A DNA stretch of 13,737 nucleotides from an uncultured Erysipelotrichaceae bacterium (GTDB lineage: Bacteria; Bacillota_I; Bacilli_A; Erysipelotrichales; Erysipelotrichaceae), in assembly GCA_902795875.1 (NCBI GenBank), contig CADBND010000098.1, positions 1 to 13,737 on the forward strand, read 5' to 3'. Positions within the stretch are counted from its first letter, which is position 1. The number at the start of each line of letters is the position of its first letter. The notes under the pieces were generated by a model. That model was not told the origin of the DNA. It saw only the letters and a list, made by a program, of their open reading frames with translations, and did not search any database. This document shows positions 12,807-13,737 of this stretch, one piece after another. The position numbers were made by a program, and so were the translations under genes.

Positions 12807-13737
12807 TAAGAACACCAGCAGCAAGTATTCAAAGAACTATAAGCTGTCGATCTCGAATCCGAAGCTGTTTGATGCGATCAAGATGGTCATTGCGATCCTT
12901 ATTGCTTTGGCGATCACGTTCGTCATCCTTTGTCTTATAAGCAAGGATCCGGTCAATGCTTTGACAACGATCCTGTTTGGTCCTTTATCCAAGACCAGAT
13001 ATATCGGTGCGGTTATCGAGAGTTTCATCTCGTTTGCCTTTGCCGGTCTGGCAGCAGGTGTGCTGTTCAAAGCCGGTGGCTTCAATATGGGAGCGGAAGG
13101 CATCTTCATCATCACCGGTGCCGTTGTTGCGTGGATCGCTTCTTCTCCGATCACGGAGAGTCCGATCCTGCACCCGATTCTGTGCTATTTAGGTGCTATG
13201 GTCGTAGGCGGCATTCTGATGATCATTCCTTCTTTCCTGAAGGCGAAGTTTGGAACAAATGAAATGGTCATTTCCCTGATGTCCAACTCCATCTATGCAG
13301 GTGTCACTGCTTATATCGTCAGAACATTCATTGCAACACAGCAGAGAGGTTCCGTTTCCTCCAAGGACTATCTTGCTTCCGCAAGGATCGGTTATCTCTA
13401 TGAACCGCTTCGTATTTCAGCGTGTTTCATTCTGTTGATCGTTGTGACGATCGTCCTGTATCTTGTCATGAACAAGACAAAACTCGGTTATCAGATGAGA
13501 CTGGCCGGAACCAACCCGAAGTTTGCGGAATATTCCGGTGTCAGCGCATTCAAATTGTCTATTACAACAGCCATCATTGCCGGTGTGCTCTGCGGCATGG
13601 GTTCTACAACACAGCTGCTTACACAGACGAGTTACTATACACCAGCCCAGTCTCTGGTCGGTATCGGTTTCTCGGGCATGTTGCTGTCGATGTTAGGTAA
13701 GAATAATCCGATCGGTATCGTCATCGCCGCCTTCTTC
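12799..13737 (+). CDS. Nucleoside-type ABC importer permease, 3'-truncated by window edge
   Basis: This is an open frame of 313 codons with no stop before the edge. The ATG at 12799 overlaps the ATPase gene by 8 bp and follows AGGAGG (12785-12790). The protein begins with a short polar cytoplasmic tail, MTDKNTSSKYSKNYK. A hydrophobic helix follows at about 28-48 and further membrane segments at roughly 72-92, 98-115, 126-146, 205-227, 255-275 and 287-305. The family motif GGFNMGAEGIFIITGA and the cytoplasmic-loop motif LGYQMRLAGTNPKFAEYSG identify it as the YufP/NupB-like permease of BMP-linked importers. A second, smaller permease gene is expected next, outside the window. The right end of the gene is missing. 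Confidence 0.93.
   Translation, partial: MTDKNTSSKYSKNYKLSISNPKLFDAIKMVIAILIALAITFVILCLISKDPVNALTTILFGPLSKTRYIGAVIESFISFAFAGLAAGVLFKAGGFNMGAEGIFIITGAVVAWIASSPITESPILHPILCYLGAMVVGGILMIIPSFLKAKFGTNEMVISLMSNSIYAGVTAYIVRTFIATQQRGSVSSKDYLASARIGYLYEPLRISACFILLIVVTIVLYLVMNKTKLGYQMRLAGTNPKFAEYSGVSAFKLSITTAIIAGVLCGMGSTTQLLTQTSYYTPAQSLVGIGFSGMLLSMLGKNNPIGIVIAAFF

Noticed and set aside
12930..13262. A second + strand frame inside the permease gene
   Set aside because: The frame starting at 12799 encodes a clear ABC permease with conserved motifs; this one is an out-of-frame shadow.

Overview
This window looks like chromosomal DNA from a low-to-mid-GC Bacillota (Firmicutes) anaerobe, possibly of the Erysipelotrichia. 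The evidence is strong Shine-Dalgarno sites, a near-consensus sigma-A promoter (TTGAAA-17-TATAAT), lipobox lipoprotein export, densely packed co-directional genes and a cysteine-rich exported lipoprotein. The class-level placement is a weak inference. All 13 genes are on the + strand. The first is cut by the left edge and the last by the right edge. I see no tRNA, rRNA, CRISPR array, insertion sequence or phage gene, and no gene-free stretch longer than 160 bases.

Layout. (1) 1-1511: the 3' part of a UvrA-family ABC ATPase, closed by a hairpin terminator. (2) 1579-2400: a PPM1/LCMT (TcmP-like) class I SAM methyltransferase. (3) 2516-2797: the nucleoid protein HU with its own promoter region and terminator. 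(4) 2867-8003: a tight five-gene operon with start/stop overlaps. It encodes an unrecognised helical protein, a 2H phosphoesterase, a GH1 glycosidase with phospho-sugar-binding residues, a cinnamoyl-esterase-like alpha/beta hydrolase and a two-domain ADP-ribosylglycohydrolase-family protein. (5) 8095-9879: a purine-nucleoside phosphorylase (DeoD) and two tandem nucleoside 2-deoxyribosyltransferase-family proteins. (6) 10033-13737: a nucleoside-type ABC importer, consisting of a BMP/PnrA lipoprotein, a double-NBD ATPase and a permease running off the edge. A strong terminator lies between the lipoprotein and ATPase genes.

How the parts fit. Blocks 5 and 6 form a coherent nucleoside uptake and salvage locus. 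The lipoprotein captures nucleosides, the ABC transporter imports them, DeoD phosphorolyses purine (deoxy)nucleosides, and the deoxyribosyltransferase-family enzymes would exchange bases between deoxynucleosides. Block 4 runs into block 5 with no clear terminator. Its products suggest breakdown of glycosides or esters, or of ADP-ribose-like compounds. The 2H phosphoesterase plus ADP-ribosylglycohydrolase pairing, and the appended C-terminal beta domains of the latter, are the most plausible places for undescribed biochemistry. I found no clear evidence of a wholly new defence or mobile system.
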